Assembly: GCA_963575745.1 (NCBI GenBank)
Contig: CAUYUJ010016356.1
Coordinates: 204,106 to 266,605 of the forward strand
DNA: 62,500 nucleotides
Direction: 5' to 3'
DNA from: Prorocentrum cordatum
Lineage: Eukaryota; Sar; Dinophyceae; Prorocentrales; Prorocentraceae
Shown here: positions 8,001 through 17,025 of the stretch, piece after piece
Numbering within the stretch: position 1 is the stretch's first letter
How the letters are laid out: each line of letters opens with the position of its first letter
Translations under genes and position numbers: made by a program
The notes under the pieces: model-generated
What the model was told of the DNA's origin: nothing
Database searches by the model: none
The model's input: only the letters and a program-made list of their open reading frames with translations

Positions 8001-10207
8001 CGCCGAGCGCGGAGCGCCTCATCAGTGTGTTTGAGGAAGGGGTCGGGGCCATAGTCAATCGGGAGGAAGGTAAGCGATCGCTGATCTGCTCCTCGCGCAA
8101 GTTGGCCCTGCAGCTCGGTCGGAGACTCGGCGGGCTGGCTGGACCGGTGGTCGCTGCCTCTGCTAATCTGGGAGTGGACGATGCGGTTGGCCGCCCTAGG
8201 CGTCTCAAGGGGCGCTCCAGCAAGCAAAAAGTCAGGGAGATCAAGGCGCGGGCGTTCACGAAGAGGCTGGCGCGGATCCGTCCCACCGTTGGGGCTAGGG
8301 TCTCGAAGGCTGCGTGGGCCTCGGGGGCTCTCAGCTCCACCCTGTATGGCTCCGAGGTCTACGGGGTGTCAGATCACGAACTTTGGCAGATTAGGAAGCT
8401 CGCTGGCTCGGTGCTGCAGCCTTCGGCCAAGGGCCGAAGCCTCACTACCTTGTTGTTAGCTCATCAAGACCCGACGTGGTACTCTGCCGTGTCGCCTATT
8501 GCGAGGTGGTCGAAAGAGTTGTGGACCTCCCACCTGGGCCTTTACCGTCACGCCCTGACGCTTCCTGAAATGAATGAGGCGTGGACCTCGGTTTTCTCTC
8601 GCGAAAGCCCTCTGTGGAGGAGTGTTGGGGGCCCTGTCAGTGCCCTTAGGAAGTCCCTGGAGAGGATCTCGTGGAGTATGCCCAGTTTCGCCACCTTGAT
8701 CACGGACACCGGACTTAAGGTTGTTCTCACGGAGTTCTCCCCCAGGCTGGTTAAAAACCTTCTCAGGGCCGCGGTCCGTAGGACTCTCGAGTGGGACTTG
8801 GGAGCTAGGTTCAACTTGGATGGTCGGGCTTGTGTTGATGGTGCGTTTGCGTATCTGAACTCCACCAGGTACTCGCCTTTTGAGAAGGGTTGTATGCGTG
8901 CCCTCACCTGCCAGGCCATTTATACTCGAGACCGTGCCGCCAGCTTAGGTTATATATTGCCGTCTACGAGCTGCCCACTGTGCGGTGGCGCAGTTGACAC
9001 GCTAAGGCATCGGTTGTGGCTGTGCCCGAGTGTGTCCGACATTCGGGACGAGTGCGTCTCGGACAAAGTGCAGGAATGGGCCTCGGAGTCGGACGATCTC
9101 TTGGCGTGCTACGGGATCTTTCCACACCCTGGGGATTCCTTTCCTGGAGCTAGGAGTTCTGGAGGAGTCGAGGTTCAATGGCTGGAAGGGGGGCCCGCGG
9201 ACCTGGAGTCGTACGCCTTCGAGGGAGACATATTCGTCGATGGGTCGTGTTCTCGGAGCGTTGTCCGCGAGTTAAACCGAGCTGCCTGGGCCTTCACCCT
9301 GGTTTGTAGGAATTCTTTGAAGCAGATTGTTCGTGTCCTTGGGCCTGTGTGGGCCCCGTGCCCGCAAACGCCCCAGGCGGCCGAGTTCTTTGCGTTTTCC
9401 ATTTCGGTGCAGTGGACCACAGGTCCTAGTACGATCTATTCGGACTGTCTCAATGTTGTAGAGTTTTCGGACCTCCCTTGGGCTGAACAGTGTTCTGCCA
9501 AAAGGATGTTTTCAGGAATCGCCCAATTCGTGCGTGAGCATTGGCCGAAGATCACTGTTGTCAAGGTCAAGGCTCACCTCGACATCGAGTCCGCTGACGA
9601 CCCCTGGGACAGGTACCTCCGCCAGGGAAACGCCTGGGCCGATGAGGCCGCCAAGACCGCGTTGACCTTGCATCCTATGCCCTCTCCGTCGGAGTCTGAG
9701 GGTCTTGATCGGAGTATCGCGGTTGCTAAGGCGGTGGCCCGACTTGCTGCCAAAGTTTTACCCTCTTGGCCTAAGCTGGAGTTGGGTCCCAACGTGGACC
9801 GTGTGCCTGCTGTTAAGGGCCCCTCGGCCAAGAAGGACTCCAAGCCCCACGTTTGGGGGTGGGCTGGCAAGTTTTGGCAGTGCTCTGAATGTCTCCGAGG
9901 GAAGCGGGGCTCTCCCCTCGCCAGGCCAGAGGGTGGCTCTTGCACTCTTGTCTTGAGGGTGCAGCCCGCAGTGCTCAGGTCTCTGGGCCACCGCTGTGCC
10001 GTCATAGATTGCTCGGATGGCTCTTTCCTGTGCGTTTGTCAGAAGTGTAACTACATGACCTCGGGTGGCCGTTTGGCCAACCTGGCCAAAGCCTGTAAGC
10101 CCGAGGATATTAAGGCGCATAACAATCCGTGGGTCAAGTTGCAACGCGGGCTCCACCCGAAGCGGCCTGGGGTCACTGTTGATCTTGACACGGTCTGTCT
10201 TTTCTAG
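4988..10207 (+). CDS. LINE ORF2: endonuclease, reverse transcriptase, RNase H
   Basis: 1,739 codons from the ATG at 4988. The frame is open upstream to 3953, so the real start, or entry by frameshift from ORF1, is unsettled. An APE-type endonuclease spans residues about 250-475, with the N of NVSGWGS, QEH, GADFN, QFDFF and the closing PHFPVAV in order. The reverse transcriptase starts near residue 818 (LIPKATAGFRPIG). Its motif A Asp is residue 896, motif B is RGIVAGCPFAT, and the YIDD box is at residue 985 (7940-7951). A CCHC finger (C-x2-C-x8-H-x4-C) begins at residue 1329. RNase H follows with the D-E-D-D set in FVDGS (D1418), AAEFF, YSDC and AWADE. A Cys-rich tail (WQCSEC and CVCQKC) ends the protein. 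It would nick target DNA, reverse-transcribe the element RNA and remove the RNA strand. All motifs look intact. Confidence 0.9.
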   Translation: MCCHAPRRCSRLPPLRAPSLEGGYLLSSSTSTSASTSATGASSTAAASAPGCHSRTTETPASWGPVCAEVVSNSVRRVAAHLPGHLSEGCPSVAKNFFACRHTDSAGVISGFAGGPADSLSHPWSLGVSLGNTVGWSPQFADARLDLTRLGSSSISEQVFAQSPAWISQADASSADHEHAPAPRWKPPTSSLGKAVDFTLMRAKGVLQGAVRLPSLMSFRGPPVAGEAPAPPLRLSSPLPPVSFPTDSFVPRIETCNVSGWGSGQLWLEKTDADVVLMQEHKQLPHMAASGSSWAIRHGWKSLWAPAVLGQGEGPSAGVAIFVRAALGLREPDSGHEVVAGRVIAGLVELPGNATFLAISAYFHDCEDLSDRNVSILSSSVSLGRALGFPFCLGADFNMEPTVLLDGLGDRRDLEVMVPEGHTCKSTAGLTQFDFFVFSSDLAKGVASVKVVRETNLTPHFPVAVVLHPSIGKLKSLAFRRPPPLPTVPVVPGSVVASVAPSPWVLDVLDSARNAVRHADFERAQEALDLSYKEWAKVAEREVAAATGVTLPVWGARSKEPTMYWKPILNKGGECSNEHLFSCRWLANIFSTVHGHWSELNQAGLREVLHRMLDPPPKVLSNLGNLSRYLESLCHFVQELPMYELPEGPLFDLFEHMQACFLEDLRAAEAKSRKDSHREFRDWLMYRANRGAKRVHTVSKGAHPWVPTTTLSLEGVVVADPLSLLKAESRKFSKLWGCQRENPWFEFGEICDGLPPVPIEAVREFSRKFRDNTSVSVDGFHMRHFHMMSDATLSSLVSMFNVMEMAALVPSQISVICLALIPKATAGFRPIGNFCALYRAYGKVRRPLAQRWEFQNAREYFAAGPFEGALDVVWRQSVRSEASTSAGGEAATVLLDLYKYYETIDLNKLLFRCRQVGFPMGVARLAVSMYLQPRFFGLSGFVDGPYWARRGIVAGCPFATTLIRVYSIQALDQVSLPSQVHFKLYIDDSGLSCTGTSEHILKSLPPSAERLISVFEEGVGAIVNREEGKRSLICSSRKLALQLGRRLGGLAGPVVAASANLGVDDAVGRPRRLKGRSSKQKVREIKARAFTKRLARIRPTVGARVSKAAWASGALSSTLYGSEVYGVSDHELWQIRKLAGSVLQPSAKGRSLTTLLLAHQDPTWYSAVSPIARWSKELWTSHLGLYRHALTLPEMNEAWTSVFSRESPLWRSVGGPVSALRKSLERISWSMPSFATLITDTGLKVVLTEFSPRLVKNLLRAAVRRTLEWDLGARFNLDGRACVDGAFAYLNSTRYSPFEKGCMRALTCQAIYTRDRAASLGYILPSTSCPLCGGAVDTLRHRLWLCPSVSDIRDECVSDKVQEWASESDDLLACYGIFPHPGDSFPGARSSGGVEVQWLEGGPADLESYAFEGDIFVDGSCSRSVVRELNRAAWAFTLVCRNSLKQIVRVLGPVWAPCPQTPQAAEFFAFSISVQWTTGPSTIYSDCLNVVEFSDLPWAEQCSAKRMFSGIAQFVREHWPKITVVKVKAHLDIESADDPWDRYLRQGNAWADEAAKTALTLHPMPSPSESEGLDRSIAVAKAVARLAAKVLPSWPKLELGPNVDRVPAVKGPSAKKDSKPHVWGWAGKFWQCSECLRGKRGSPLARPEGGSCTLVLRVQPAVLRSLGHRCAVIDCSDGSFLCVCQKCNYMTSGGRLANLAKACKPEDIKAHNNPWVKLQRGLHPKRPGVTVDLDTVCLF

Positions 10208-11269
10208 GGCCTTGTCCCACATCTGGGGTGGGGCCTCCAGTCGTCCTGGCGCTGGCTGCACCAGGGGCTGGAGGCCCGCCGTCCTTTTGTGGGAGGCCGT
10301 TGTGTGTTTTGTCTCTCGTATTTCGGTTTTACATCTGGGGCGAGGTCGTGTCGTCCAGGCGCAGCAGCACCTGGGACAGGCCTCGTCGTCCTTTTGTTGG
10401 CCAGTGAGTCCTGCGTCTTCCGTGTCGCACGCATGCCAGGCACCCCGATTCAGGGGGAAGTTGCGCGCTGTGTTGCATTGGGGGGCGCGTGGGCTTGGGT
10501 CTGCCCTCGCTCCTCACTGGCCCGCTCGGGCGTGTGCGTGCACGTACGCGTTCGTGTAGGCAGCACTGTGCCTGTGGGCTTCGCCCCTTTTTTCTCCTGT
10601 GGTGCGTGGCTGGGGCTTCGCTCTACGCCAGCACCTGCCCGCTCGCCGCTTGTCCTCTTGTGCAGTCGAGGGCAAGTGGCTCTGATGGTGTCGCCTCCGC
10701 CTAACTCGGGCGGTCCTTTAGGCTGTCACCTGTCGGGCCCATTTTTCCCCTCGGCCGAGGGCCGCGGCACTGTGCCTGGCGCACCGTCGGCCCCCGTCCA
10801 GGTGTAGCAGGGCCCCCTTGGGCCCTGTGTGCCTGTGAGGGGCCACCCAGGGGTGGGTCTCTGCTGCCTGGTCTCGCGGAGCGCCCAGGCACACCCACCC
10901 CTTGCGGGTCTTTCAGAGCCGACCGTCCGTGCAGTGGTCGGCGGCTGCCCCCTCAGGGCCTCGCCCACCCTGAGCGGTGTACGTGGGCTGCAGCATGGTC
11001 CCATGCAAAAAAATCCTCCGCCTCCTCCTCCCTCTCCCGAGCGCACCTGGCACGCTCGGCGCCTTCCTGCGAGCGTCACGCACCCGGCGTCTGCGTTGGT
11101 CCCCACTGGCTGCCCATCCCATGCCGAAGCTTGCAAACTTTTGGAAGCCGACGTGCCGCTCATATGTGATGGGAGGGCCAGCGGGAGTGAGCGAGACGGC
11201 CGTCCTTGGTTGGGCAGTTTGACCTTTCCCACAACCCCTTCATCTGAGTCCGGGTCCAAGATGGCCCAA
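10208..11269 (+). other. LINE 3' region
   Basis: No credible gene. The first part is a diverged tandem pair of about 113 bp (from 10218 and 10331), each unit starting ACATCTGGGG and carrying CGTCCTTTTGT. The remainder is GC-rich with GGGCCC-type palindromes. It is assigned to the LINE by position only. Confidence 0.5.
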
Positions 11270-11447
11270 GATGGCCAAATATGATTCCAGTATTACCTCA
11301 TACATCTCAAGACGGCACAATCGAGCAGGTAGTCAGTGCGGGTAGTTAGAGCGTCCATGATGGCCAAATCTGTTTCCAGAATGGTTGCATATAGCCGCAA
11401 ATGACACAAGACGGCAGGTAGTGAGAGCGGGTAGTTAGAGCTTCAGG
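11270..11447 (+). repeat. Two 89-bp tandem units
   Basis: Units at 11270 and 11359 both begin GATGGCCAAAT and both end GCGGGTAGTTAGAGC. The middle is diverged. No coding sense. Confidence 0.75.
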
Positions 11448-11777
11448 GATCTGGTCCTACACAGCCGTGACAAGATATTATGCGATTGTGTAAGATATTG
11501 GAATATCCTATCCCTCTGAAGATTCCTGACATGGCCTCGCGGCATCCGCGATCCCGCGGAGTAACTTGTCCCCCTCTCGTTAATAATTCTGTCACCTCAA
11601 AGCAGGATCGGAAATTACTCCGCCCAATCCTGTATAAAAAATTGGACGGGATGCATGGCCGCGCGGAGTAGTTCTTGCTCCGCCCACTGCGCCCCCTCCG
11701 CTGGTCGTGGGCCACGCGGAACGCAGACCGCATCATACTTTCGTCACGGCAATGTAGATGGCCCCATCTAGCCTTAA
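11448..11777. other. No gene recognised
   Basis: Contains several short CGCGGAGTA / TACTCCGC inverted pieces (11550-11690), suggesting decayed palindromic repeats. Nothing else is recognised. Confidence 0.4.
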
Positions 11778-11967
11778 GTCGGGCCTGTCCCCCTACGGGG
11801 GGATTCTCGACGAAAAACAAAACAAATACCCAACAAATAATTAAACAGATGGTCAAACATAGCCTGGGGACTATTTTTTCAGTGCTGTTTTTACCTTTGG
11901 GGGGATATTTTTGGGGGTGCTATTTTTATTTTTCGCCGAAGGTCCCCCTGTAGGGGGACAGGCCCGA
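11778..11967. mobile_element. MITE-like family B, copy 2
   Basis: 190 bp. The left end GTCGGGCCTGTCCCCC and the right end are inverted repeats, each with the inner near-palindrome TCCCCCTGTAGGGGGA or its variant. The AT-rich interior includes AAACATAGCC. No coding capacity. Confidence 0.7.
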
Positions 11968-12143
11968 CTTGAATCTGGCCCAGGCTGGCCCACCACGATG
12001 GCCCAACGATTGCCCAGCGATGCCCTCCATCACCCCCTCCAGGAGGCCCCGAGGCCGCCACGGGCCAAAAGCCTCGGGCGGCCACGGCGCTGCCCCAGGA
12101 TGCCGCGAGATTGGCAGGCCCAGGGTCCTGGTCAGGCTCAAAA

Positions 12144-12434
12144 TCGGGCATGTCCCTCTACAGGAGGAGAATAAAAAATAGATTCAAGAACAAAAGAAAC
12201 AGCCAGGCGACGATGTTTCGTGCTCTTGTGCTCATGCTTGATGTCCGCCTCGCTTTTTGTGTTGGAGTTGTTGTGTCAAACTCCGCTTGTGGGAGGACCT
12301 GCCGACGCTGAGGTCGAAAAAACAGAAATAGTCACAACATATATGCCAGAACTGCTCAAACATAGCCAACATGTCGTCCCCTGACCACTTTTGGCTATCT
12401 TTGAACACTCCTCCTGTACAGGGACGTGCCCGAC
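12144..12434. mobile_element. MITE-like family B, composite copy
   Basis: The left end TCGGGCATGTCCCTCTACAG at 12144 and the right end CTGTACAGGGACGTGCCCGA at 12434 match the other family B ends. An extra right-end-like sequence at 12283-12306 (GGGAGGACCTGCCGAC) lies inside, so two elements may be fused or one nested. The interior shares GTCACAACATA with copy 1. Confidence 0.6.
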
Positions 12435-12940
12435 TCAGGCCCGGGCCGGAGGAGGCCCGCCCGGCCTCCTCGGCCCAAAAGGCGCAGGCCCTGGTGCTGG
12501 GATGTGTTCCTGCAGCACGCCGTCCGCCGTCCTGCGGCGAGGGCAGAGGAGGAGGAGGAGGAGGAGGAGGAGGAGGAGGAGGAGGAGGAGGAGGAGGAGT
12601 GAGGAGGAGGAGGAGGAGGGGAGGAGGAGGGAGGAGGGGAGGAGAGGAGGAGGAGGAGGAGGGAGGAGGAGGAGGAGGAGGGAAGGAGTCGGAGTAGGAG
12701 GAAAAAAAAAAAAAAAAAAAGGGAAAAAAGAGGAGAGGAGTAGGAGGGAGTAGGAGGGAGGAGGAGGAGGAGGATGAAGGGGGGGGGGGGGGGAGGAGGG
12801 GGGATAAGTTGGAGCGAGAACAGGGAATGGGAGAAGGAAGGACATGATGATGCACAGTGTAGGAGCTGAAAGCAGAGAGGGAGGAGAGGAGGAGGAGGAG
12901 GAGGAGGAGGCGAGGGGAGCACACGGCACGAGCTACACAC
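12435..12940. repeat. (GGA)n tracts with poly-A and poly-G runs
   Basis: GGA triplets from about 12549 to 12700, a poly-A run at 12701-12720, more GGA to 12775, a poly-G run at 12780-12793, and GGA again at 12888-12912. The Glu, Ser and Pro frames here are repeat artefacts. Confidence 0.9.
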
Positions 12941-12942
12941 CC

Positions 12943-13020
12943 GAGCTCCCGGAGCTCCGCGCGGACTCCTTGGAGCTGCGCAGGAACCTCCTGGAGGTGC
13001 CCCCGGCATCGCCCGCGGGC
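12943..13020 (+). repeat. Palindromic family G, left half, interrupted
   Basis: Starts GAGCTCC(C)GGAGCTCCGCGCGGA and continues GAACCTCCTGGAGGTGCC, matching the left arm seen again at 13190. A family A copy follows immediately, so the element appears split or duplicated by family A. Confidence 0.55.
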
Positions 13021-13181
13021 TGTGACAAAAATCACGACGGGAGGCTTTTCGCCATTTTCGGCCTCCGGGGGCCCTTCCCAGGCCTCGGGACTGGCAAAAA
13101 ACGACTCGGGATGCAGAACCGGTCCCGGGGAAGGGGTCTAGACCTCTGGGGGTCGGCGTTGTGAAAAAATCACGACGTCGG
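13021..13181 (+). repeat. Dispersed repeat family A, best preserved copy
   Basis: It carries GTGACAAAAATCACGACG at its start and GTGAAAAAATCACGACGTCG at its end, so the copy has direct repeats of about 18 bp at both ends. The ordered internal blocks match 1181-1320 and 59430-59555. It sits between two partial family G copies. Confidence 0.65.
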
Positions 13182-13189
13182 TCTGGGTC

Positions 13190-13303
13190 TGCGCGGGAAC
13201 CTCCTGGCGGTGCCATTTGGCATCGCCCCTGGCACGCTCCGCGTGCCAGGGAGGGGGTCCGGCAAAGATCGAACCAAGCCGCGCGGAGCTCCGACGGTCT
13301 TTG
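13190..13303. repeat. Palindromic family G, copy 2
   Basis: The left arm GGTCTGCGCGGGAACCTCCTGGCGG pairs loosely with the right arm ending GCCGCGCGGAGCTCC. A central hairpin CCTGGCACG..CGTGCCAGG lies between. The same arms occur at 53275, 54220 and 62071. Confidence 0.6.
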
Positions 13304-13538
13304 TTTCTGCGGTGCTCCCTCCATCTCAGGAGGGCGCGCGCGCGCACCGACCCTGAGCCCTGGGGATCGGACCGGCCAGGACACGGTGCACTCGGGTCAG
13401 ACAGTCGGCGTCCTCCTCAGCGTCTCAGTCCTCCCGCGTTCCCCCCCCCCCTCACCACCCACCAAACCACCCCGACCCAACCCGAGGGCCTCAATTTGCC
13501 CTCCATTTCCAGTGGGGGGGGTGTCGGAGAACATTGCC
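13304..13538. other. No gene recognised
   Basis: Cytosine-rich, with a poly-C run at 13440-13450 and a poly-G run at 13513-13519. No coding signal seen. Confidence 0.4.
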
Positions 13539-13579
13539 GTGGGACTCCCGTGGGCCACTCTCTTGGCCATTTCTAATTA

Positions 13580-13785
13580 CGACTCTCTCTCTCTCTCTTT
13601 CTGCCCTTTCTTTCTCTCCCACTCTCTCTCTCTCGCTCTCTCTCTCTCACACTTTCTCTATCTCTCTCTCTCTCTCTCTCTCCCTCTCTCTCTCTCTACC
13701 TCTTTCTCCCCCCCTCTCTCTCTCTTTCTCTCTTACCCCCTCTCTTTTTCTGTCTCTCTCTCTCTCTCTCTCTCTCCCTCTCTGT
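13580..13785. repeat. (CT)n microsatellite
   Basis: Interrupted CT dinucleotide tract immediately inside the left inverted repeat of the foldback composite. Confidence 0.9.
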
Positions 13786-13793
13786 TGCGGATT

Positions 13794-13880
13794 CGCAAAT
13801 TGAATCCTTTGGAGGCGGATTTACAAAATGATTCCTTTCGTGGCGGATTTACACATTGATTCCTTTTGTGGCAGATCCGC
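13794..13880 (+). repeat. 27-bp array, left outlier (about three units)
   Basis: Three units of the GATTCCTTTTGTGGCGGATT type, with TTTACA in place of the TTACAA common in the main arrays. Confidence 0.8.
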
Positions 13881-14576
13881 CACCAACACCGCCGCCACCT
13901 CCTCTCCTACTTCCATTTCCCATATTTCGTTGTTCCCTTCCCGCCCCCCATCCCGACATCCCTCCACCACCAACGACCTTGAGGGAGGGGCCGGTGGTGG
14001 CGTGAGCAAGGAGGGAAGGCCTTGAGGTTCTCCCGCCACCACCACCTCGCCCTCTCCTCCCCCATCCCAATTCCCCCTCACCTCCCTTCGTCCAGATCGG
14101 CCGCCCCCCACCGCGACCACATCTCAATGTCCCCATCCGCTCCCCCCATCGTTCCCTGCCCCCTGCCCCACACCTCTCGCCGTCTCTCGCGCTCCCGCGA
14201 GCCTCGAATAAGGGAGGGATAGCGACTAGGAGGGAGAGAGGATGGGGGAAGGGCGGCGGTGCGAAGGGGGGGGGGGAGAAGGCGGATGAAGGGAATTGGG
14301 ATGGCATCCGCGAGGGAGGCAGAGGGGGGACATGAGGGAACCATGCCCCCAGTAACACGACTTCCAGCAGCTCTATCGTTCTCTCTCTCTCCCTCTCTCT
14401 CTCTCTCCTTCTCTCCCTCTCTCTCTCTCTCTGTCTCGCTTTCTCTCCTTCGTCCCCCCGTGCCTCCCTCATTGCCCCCCTACAGCATCGCCGCAACTTC
14501 CTCCCCCCCCCCCCTGCCTCGCATCCTTCCACTACGCGTAACCGTTCATTCCTCCAAACATCGAGGGTGGCGGTGG

Positions 14577-14626
<50 letters not shown>

Positions 14627-15759
14627 GCGGCGGAGGTGGTTTCAGCGGCTGTCACCCCCCCTTCCGCACCTCCTTCCCTCTGCAACGCAACCGTTACCAT
14701 TTCTATCTCTCTTCCCTCTCGCCGTTCCTCCCCCCTTCCCTCCTTATTTGAGCGCGGTGGCGGCGCGGAGGGAGAGGGCGCGGGAGAATGGGGGGAAGTT
14801 GAGGGGGGGCGGGTGGTCAATGTAGAAACGGAGAAACAAGGTAATGGGAGGGCACCATATCCCTCCCTCCGCCCACCCATTCCTCCCTCACGAACGCCCT
14901 TCACGCGCATTAGTATCATCCCCCATCCCGTCCCCCCCTTCCCTCCATCTCACCCTCTTTCCTCCCTTGCGTGCACATGCGTCTGTGTACGCGCGGTTGT
15001 ATGGATGCCTGAACTTGCCAGGAGTATGCGCACGCGTGCAATTACGCGTGAAGGATATACATATATATATATATATATATACACATCTCATAAAACATAT
15101 GTGTATCGATATGGTAAAACCAACGTGAAGGGAGCGGATGGGGGAGGATGGGGAGGCGGGATGCAGGAGGGAGGTGGCAGGGTGCAAGCGGAGGAGGGGA
15201 ACCAGGATTATGAGGGAAGGTCCCGCGGGGCGGGGATGGGGGGGGAAAGGGAGGAGGCGAGGAGGGATCAGTGATGCCAGAGGAGGACAGGGGGAGGAGG
15301 GAGCTGGGGTGGCGGCGGGGAAGGGGGAACTTGGGGTGAAGGAGGAGAGAGGAGGGAGGAGGCGAGGGCGGGGTGAAATCCGGAGGTGGAGGCCGAAGAA
15401 AATGAAGCGAACGACGAGGAGTTGGAGAAGGGGGGGGGACAAGGAGGACGAGGGCCACGGCGACGGCAACGAGGAAGATGAGGAGGATGAGGAGGAGGGA
15501 GGAGGAGAAGAGGAGGAGAAGAGGAGGAGGAGGGGGGATGATGGCGAGGAGGAGGAGACGGGGGAATCTGCGATGTAGGCGTCACTGCTCGTTCACAGCT
15601 TGCACGCGTGTGCTCATACTAGACGTCAAATCTGAAAACAACTCGCGATCTTAACCTTGCCTCATGTCCGTTTGATTGCATTAGAAACGTCAGAAAAGCA
15701 TCTCCGCCCAACAGAACCATATTTTGAGTCCACGGGAGGATGGCGGGGAGGAGGATGAG
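13881..15759. other. Low-complexity purine/pyrimidine DNA, no gene
   Basis: Dominated by CCTCC/GGAGG-type sequence, with CT at 14380-14450, GA at 14580-14622, TA at 15058-15080 and GGA at 15470-15560. Long open frames on both strands (including a 356-codon one on the minus strand) are compositional. Positions 15590-15760 are ordinary sequence without recognisable coding. Confidence 0.6.
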
Positions 15760-16203
15760 TGGTGGATTACAAAGGGATTCCTTTTGTGGTGGATTACATG
15801 TGGATTCCTTTTGTGGCGGATTACACATGGTTTTTTCTTGTGAAGGAATCCATTTGCGGATTACACATTGATTCCTTTTGTTGCGGATTACACATTGATT
15901 CCCTGGTGGCGGCTTACAGCTTGATTCCTTTTGTGGCGGATTGCAAAAGGAGTCCTTCTGTGGCGGATTACACATGGAATCCTTTTGTAGAGGATTACAA
16001 ACTGATTCCTTCGTGGCGGATTTGCAAATTGATTTCTTCTGTGGCGGATTACAAAGGGAATCCTTTTGTAAGGGATTACATATTGATTCCTTTTGTGGCG
16101 GATTACAAAGGGAATCCTTTTGTGGCGGATTACAAATTGATTCCTTTTGTGGCGGATTACAAAAGAAACCCTTCTGTGGCGAATTACAAAAGGGAATCCT
16201 TTT
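15760..16203 (+). repeat. 27-bp tandem array, forward
   Basis: About 16 units of the form ATTCCTTTTGTGGCGGATTA plus seven bases, slightly diverged. All three frames are nearly open; one reads as repeats of NPFVADYKG / IPFVADYKL. It runs directly into hub 1. Confidence 0.95.
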
Positions 16204-16247
16204 GTGGGGATCTTGAGCGATCTGGACCTGTGTGAGGTTCTCAGGAT

Positions 16248-16282
<35 letters not shown>

Positions 16283-16618
16283 TAAAAAAATGAAATTAGA
16301 AAACCACGTTTCGCCTGAGACCCCCTCAAATTCTTATAAATCCATGGAGCTTGGCCGCTGTAAACTTCGGAGGGGGTCTCAAGCGAAACCGGCTTTTTCA
16401 TTGTTTTTACATTGATTTCACACAGAAGAACTCAGTTTCGCTTGAGACTCCCTCCGAATTCTACAGCAGCCAAACTCAATGGATTTATAACAAATTTGAG
16501 GGAGTCTCAGGCGAAACCTGGCTCTCTTACTTCAAAGATTTACAACAAATTATAAAAATTTTGAAAATTTATAAATCCTGGGAACCTCACACAGGTCCAG
16601 ACCGCTCAAGATCCCCAC
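16204..16618. repeat. Palindromic hub 1
   Basis: The outer stem of 43 bp pairs 16204-16246 with 16576-16618. The inner stem of about 82 bp pairs 16308-16389 with 16435-16517 around a 45-base loop. Each inner arm is itself an inverted repeat: it starts GTTTCGCCTGAGAC and ends GTCTCAAGCGAAAC, so a cruciform with side hairpins is possible. A TA run at 16250-16280 lies between the stems. Confidence 0.85.
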
Positions 16619-17025
16619 CAAAGGGTTCCCTTTGTAATTCGCAACAGAAGGGTTTCTTTTGTAGTCCGCCACAGAAGGAATCAATTTGTAATCCGCCACA
16701 TGGCGGCTTACATCTTGATTCCATTTGTGGCGGATTGCAAAAGGAGTCCTTCTGTGGCGGATTACAAATGGAATCCTTTTTGTAGAGGATTACAAATTGA
16801 TTCTTTTGTGGCGGATTTGCAAATTGATTTCTTCTGTGGCGGATTACAAATGGAATCCTTTTGTAGAGGATTACATATTGATTCCTTTTGTGGCGGATTA
16901 CAGAAGGAATCCTTTTGTGGAGAATTGCAAAGGGAATCCTTGTGTGGCGGATTACAAATTGATTCCTTTTGTTGCGGATTACAAAGGAAACCCTTTTGTT
17001 GCGAATTACAAAAGGGAATCCTTTT
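16619..17025. repeat. 27-bp arrays, short reverse then forward
   Basis: 16619-16702 carries three reverse-oriented units. At 16703 the orientation flips and about 12 forward units continue to hub 2. The flip point joins two half-elements head to head. Confidence 0.9.

Larger units (their letters stand above)
3002..11269 (+). mobile_element. Autonomous APE-type non-LTR retrotransposon (LINE)
   Basis: The parts run in order: four 83-bp tandem monomers (3002-3333), a 73-bp duplication (3403-3548), ORF1, overlapping ORF2 with endonuclease, reverse transcriptase and RNase H, then a 3' region of about 1 kb. All catalytic residues I can locate are present and neither frame carries a premature stop, so the copy looks young. 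The left boundary is set at the first monomer and the right boundary just before the 89-bp tandem pair at 11270. Both are estimates: I found no poly(A) tail or target-site duplication. Confidence 0.75.

Noticed and set aside
12395-13384. 329-codon minus frame
   Set aside because: Passes through GGA, poly-A and poly-G tracts; no domain.
13849-14919. 356-codon minus frame
   Set aside because: Low-complexity purine/pyrimidine DNA without protein-like order.
15760-16203. CRISPR-like 27-bp repeats or a repeat protein gene
   Set aside because: No spacers; the same array occurs in both orientations around palindromes and as a broken frame elsewhere.
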